Shown here piece after piece: positions 33,416-37,011 of a stretch of DNA of 37,011 nt (the first letter of the stretch is position 1; each line of letters opens with the position of its first letter). Location: positions 1-37,011 of the forward strand of contig JANQEL010000252.1 of NCBI GenBank assembly GCA_028278345.1. Reading direction: 5' to 3'. The position numbers were made by a program, and so were the translations under genes. The notes below the pieces were generated by a model. The model made no database searches. It saw only the letters and a program-made list of their open reading frames with translations, and was not told the origin of the DNA. This DNA comes from Myxococcota bacterium (GTDB lineage: Bacteria > Myxococcota_A > UBA9160 > UBA4427).

Positions 33416-33988
33416 GTGACAAATCGAAGCAGGTCCCGGTTGGCCGTCGCTCGGCGACTGCGAATCGCGCCCGTATTGGGTCGGTTCGTCTTTGCGTCTT
33501 CGGCGTTACTCGCCGTACTCATGATTGCGCAGCCCGCCGCGGCCGCAGCCGAGCTCGTCATCTTCCCCGAGATACCAACCCTGCTCACGCTGATCGTCGC
33601 GTTCGTGATCCTGATCTTCCCGCTCAACGCCGCGATCTTCCAACCGCTCTTCCGCGTGATGGACGAGCGCGACGCCAAGATCTCGGGCGCCACCGAAGAG
33701 GCGAAGCAACTGGTCGCCAAGGCGGAAGAACTCACCGCCGAGTACCGCGAGGGCATTCGCCAGGCGCGCGAAGAAGCCGAAGGCGCGCGCAAGGAACAAC
33801 TCGAAGCCGCGCGTTCCGAACACGGCTCGATCACCGGCGCCGCCCGCGCCGAGAGCGAAGACGAAGTGGGCCGCGCGCGCACCGAGATCGAAGCCTCGCT
33901 CAGCGAAGCCCGCACCACCCTCGAAACGGCTTCGCGCGATCTCGCCAAAGTCGCGGCCGAACGCATCCTCGGGCGGTCGCTCTCATGA
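33416..33988 (+). CDS. atpF': ATP synthase Fo subunit b'
   Basis: The second stator stalk subunit, found in cyanobacteria, alphaproteobacteria and many deltaproteobacteria alongside subunit b. It has one transmembrane helix (LLTLIVAFVILIFPLNAAIF) and a long charged coiled coil (DERDAKISGATEEAKQLVAKAEE onward). I chose GTG 33416, which adds a signal-peptide-like N-terminus (SALLAVLMIAQPAAAAAEL); an internal ATG at the MIAQPA site would drop it. With this start it has 190 residues. The stop overlaps the atpF start (ATGA). Confidence 0.85.
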   Translation: MTNRSRSRLAVARRLRIAPVLGRFVFASSALLAVLMIAQPAAAAAELVIFPEIPTLLTLIVAFVILIFPLNAAIFQPLFRVMDERDAKISGATEEAKQLVAKAEELTAEYREGIRQAREEAEGARKEQLEAARSEHGSITGAARAESEDEVGRARTEIEASLSEARTTLETASRDLAKVAAERILGRSLS

Positions 33989-34575
33989 TGAATCGCCGAA
34001 GCTCGAAGCTCTTCCTTCTATCTACTACTGCGCTGCTGGCCATCGCGACGCCCGCCCTCGCGGCCAGCGGCGGTGGCGAAGGCAAGATGCAGGAACTCAT
34101 CTGGCAGGCGGTGAACCTCCTGATCCTGCTGAGCGTGATCTTCTACGTGGCCCGCAAGCCCATCACCGCCTACTTCGCCGATCGCCGCGAAGAGATCCAG
34201 AACGACATCAAGACGGCGGACAAACTGCTGAGCGATTCGCGCCGCGAGTTCGCCGATTGGCAGGGCAAGCTCGCCGAGCTTCAAGCGGAGGTCGACACCA
34301 TCCGCGAAGACACGCGCCGCCGCGCACAGGAAGAGCGCGAGCAGATCATCGCGAGCGCCCACGACGCGGCCGAACGCATCAAGAGCGATGCCGTCGCCGC
34401 GATCGACCAGGAGCTGCGCCGCGCCCACGCCGAGCTTCGCGAAGAGGCCGCGACCCTCGCGGTGGATCTCGCGAAGAACATGCTCGACGAGCAGATCGAC
34501 GATCGCGACCGCGATCGCCTGATGGACGAATTCATCACCAGCGTCGAACCAGGCGCGAATGGATCGGGGAGCTAG
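33985..34575 (+). CDS. atpF: ATP synthase Fo subunit b
   Basis: The stator stalk subunit that links F1 to subunit a. It has 196 residues. It opens with a signal-peptide-like segment (MNRRSSKLFLLSTTALLAIATPALAASGGG), which is uncommon for subunit b. The transmembrane helix (LIWQAVNLLILLSVIFYVARKP) follows, then a long coiled coil rich in Glu, Arg, Ala and Asp to the C-terminus. Starts at 33985 and 33988 are equally plausible. The ATG overlaps the atpF' stop and atpH begins 3 bp after its stop. Confidence 0.94.
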   Translation: MMNRRSSKLFLLSTTALLAIATPALAASGGGEGKMQELIWQAVNLLILLSVIFYVARKPITAYFADRREEIQNDIKTADKLLSDSRREFADWQGKLAELQAEVDTIREDTRRRAQEEREQIIASAHDAAERIKSDAVAAIDQELRRAHAELREEAATLAVDLAKNMLDEQIDDRDRDRLMDEFITSVEPGANGSGS

Positions 34576-34578
34576 AGA

Positions 34579-35124
34579 GTGCCGAGTTCAGCCGCAGCCC
34601 GACGCTACGCGCGGGCACTCTTCCAGATCGCCAAAGAAGACCATCGCGTGAGCGAGGTGGGCGGCGAGCTCGACGGGCTCGCGACGCTCCTCGAAGAGAA
34701 CGAAGAGCTTCGCCGCGCGCTCTTGACCCCGCTCTTCCCCGTGAAGGAACGTAAGGGCGTGCTCAAGGCGATCGGCGAACTCGCGAACGTGAGCGTCCCC
34801 GTCAAGGCGTTCTACGCCTACCTGATCGATCAACGACGCCTGTTCGACTTCTTCGGCATTCGCGAGGAATACCAACGCCTCGCCGATGAAGACGCCGGGC
34901 TCGTGACCGCCAAGGTCGTCACCGCAAGCCCGCTCGACGATCGCCGCAAGGACCGCCTGCGCCGCGCGCTCAGCGAGCGCATGGGCCAGGAAGTGCAGGT
35001 CGACGTCAGCGTCGACCCGAGCCTCATCGGCGGCGCCATCGCCGAGGTCGGCGGCATGGTGTTCGACGGCAGCCTCCGCGCGCAAATCCAAGGCCTGCGC
35101 GCCAATCTCATGAAGGGATCCTGA
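34579..35124 (+). CDS. atpH: ATP synthase F1 subunit delta
   Basis: The delta subunit joins the alpha/beta hexamer to the b stalk. It has 181 residues from GTG 34579, with GGGGAG upstream. It has the family pattern AARRYARALFQIAKE at the start, VKAFYAYLIDQRR in the middle, and VSVDPSLIGGAIAEVGGMVFDGSLRAQIQGLR near the end. It is followed 4 bp later by atpA. Confidence 0.95.
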   Translation: MPSSAAARRYARALFQIAKEDHRVSEVGGELDGLATLLEENEELRRALLTPLFPVKERKGVLKAIGELANVSVPVKAFYAYLIDQRRLFDFFGIREEYQRLADEDAGLVTAKVVTASPLDDRRKDRLRRALSERMGQEVQVDVSVDPSLIGGAIAEVGGMVFDGSLRAQIQGLRANLMKGS

Positions 35125-35128
35125 AAGC

Positions 35129-36682
<1,554 letters not shown>

Positions 36683-37011
36683 GTGCCGAGTCTCAAGGAC
36701 ATCAAGCGCCGGATCACCAGCGTCGAGAGCACGCAGAAGATCACGAGCGCCATGAAGATGGTCGCGGCGGCGAAGCTTCGCCGAGCGCAGGAAGCCATCG
36801 AGAACGCGCGGCCCTACGCCGAACGCATGCGCGGCACCCTCGAGGAGGTCGCGGGCGGTATGGTGACGGTCGAGCACCCGCTGTTCGAAGATCGCGGCGA
36901 GGCAAAGCACCTCGAGCTGATCATCGTGACGAGCGATCGCGGCCTCGCGGGCGCGTTCAACAACGCGGTGATCAAGCACGCCGAACAGCTGCTCGCCGAG
37001 CGCAAGGGCCT
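36683..37011 (+). CDS. atpG: ATP synthase F1 subunit gamma (partial)
   Basis: The central rotor shaft of F1. The visible 109 codons read from a GTG at 36683 and begin with the family signature PSLKDIKRRITSVESTQKIT, then SAMKMVAAAKLRRAQ and VTSDRGLAGAFNNAVIK. The window ends inside the gene. The GTG immediately follows the atpA stop (TAA). atpD and atpC presumably follow outside the window. Confidence 0.96.
   Translation, partial: MPSLKDIKRRITSVESTQKITSAMKMVAAAKLRRAQEAIENARPYAERMRGTLEEVAGGMVTVEHPLFEDRGEAKHLELIIVTSDRGLAGAFNNAVIKHAEQLLAERKG

Overview
The window comes from the chromosome of a high-GC, Gram-negative bacterium of deltaproteobacterial grade (Myxococcota or Desulfuromonadota-like). 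The signs are strong G/C preference at third codon positions, frequent GTG and TTG starts, a long GyrB with the insert typical of Gram-negatives, Lnt (so lipoproteins and an outer membrane), and a parA-parB-bactofilin-atpF'-atpF-atpH-atpA-atpG gene order. The taxon is inferred from gene content and order only. No rRNA, tRNA, insertion sequence, phage gene or CRISPR array was found.

Layout. 0-5 kb: the 3' end of uvrA, a membrane-anchored SGNH protein, a CPBP-type membrane protein with an altered motif, an unknown anchored protein and a secreted pectin-acetylesterase/Notum-like hydrolase. 5-11 kb: an ankyrin protein coupled to lnt, a GAF histidine kinase, a glucuronokinase-like GHMP kinase fused by a 4-bp overlap to a sugar nucleotidyltransferase, and thymidylate kinase. 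11.4-13.7 kb (minus strand): atpZ-atpI-atpB-atpE, encoding membrane parts of ATP synthase and ending in a strong terminator. 13.8-17.7 kb: an exported protein of unknown function, an AraC regulator, and a divergent degenerate-SDR plus MOSC pair. 17.7-25.5 kb (minus strand): dnaN, gyrB, gyrA, hemL. 26.1-32.9 kb (plus strand): rpmH, rnpA, yidD, yidC, jag, a parS-like cluster, rsmG, parA, parB, bactofilin. 33.4-37 kb (plus strand): atpF', atpF, atpH, atpA and the start of atpG.

The conserved origin-proximal genes diverge from a 620-bp gap at 25523-26142. That gap is the best candidate for the replication-origin side of this locus, although dnaA is absent and no convincing DnaA boxes are visible. 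The plus-strand block joins membrane-protein insertion (YidD/YidC), RNA binding (Jag), 16S rRNA methylation (RsmG), chromosome segregation (ParA/ParB), a cytoskeletal scaffold (bactofilin) and ATP synthase assembly.

The most interesting signals are: (1) three 16-bp parS-like sites at an exact 25-bp period just before rsmG, all with the same central substitution that makes one half-site resemble a Noc site, plus a fourth hybrid site 84 bp further on; (2) the glucuronokinase-like kinase/nucleotidyltransferase pair; (3) parB translationally coupled to a bactofilin gene; (4) a CPBP protein with Arg in place of a conserved His; (5) signal-peptide-like N-termini on three ATP synthase Fo subunits.
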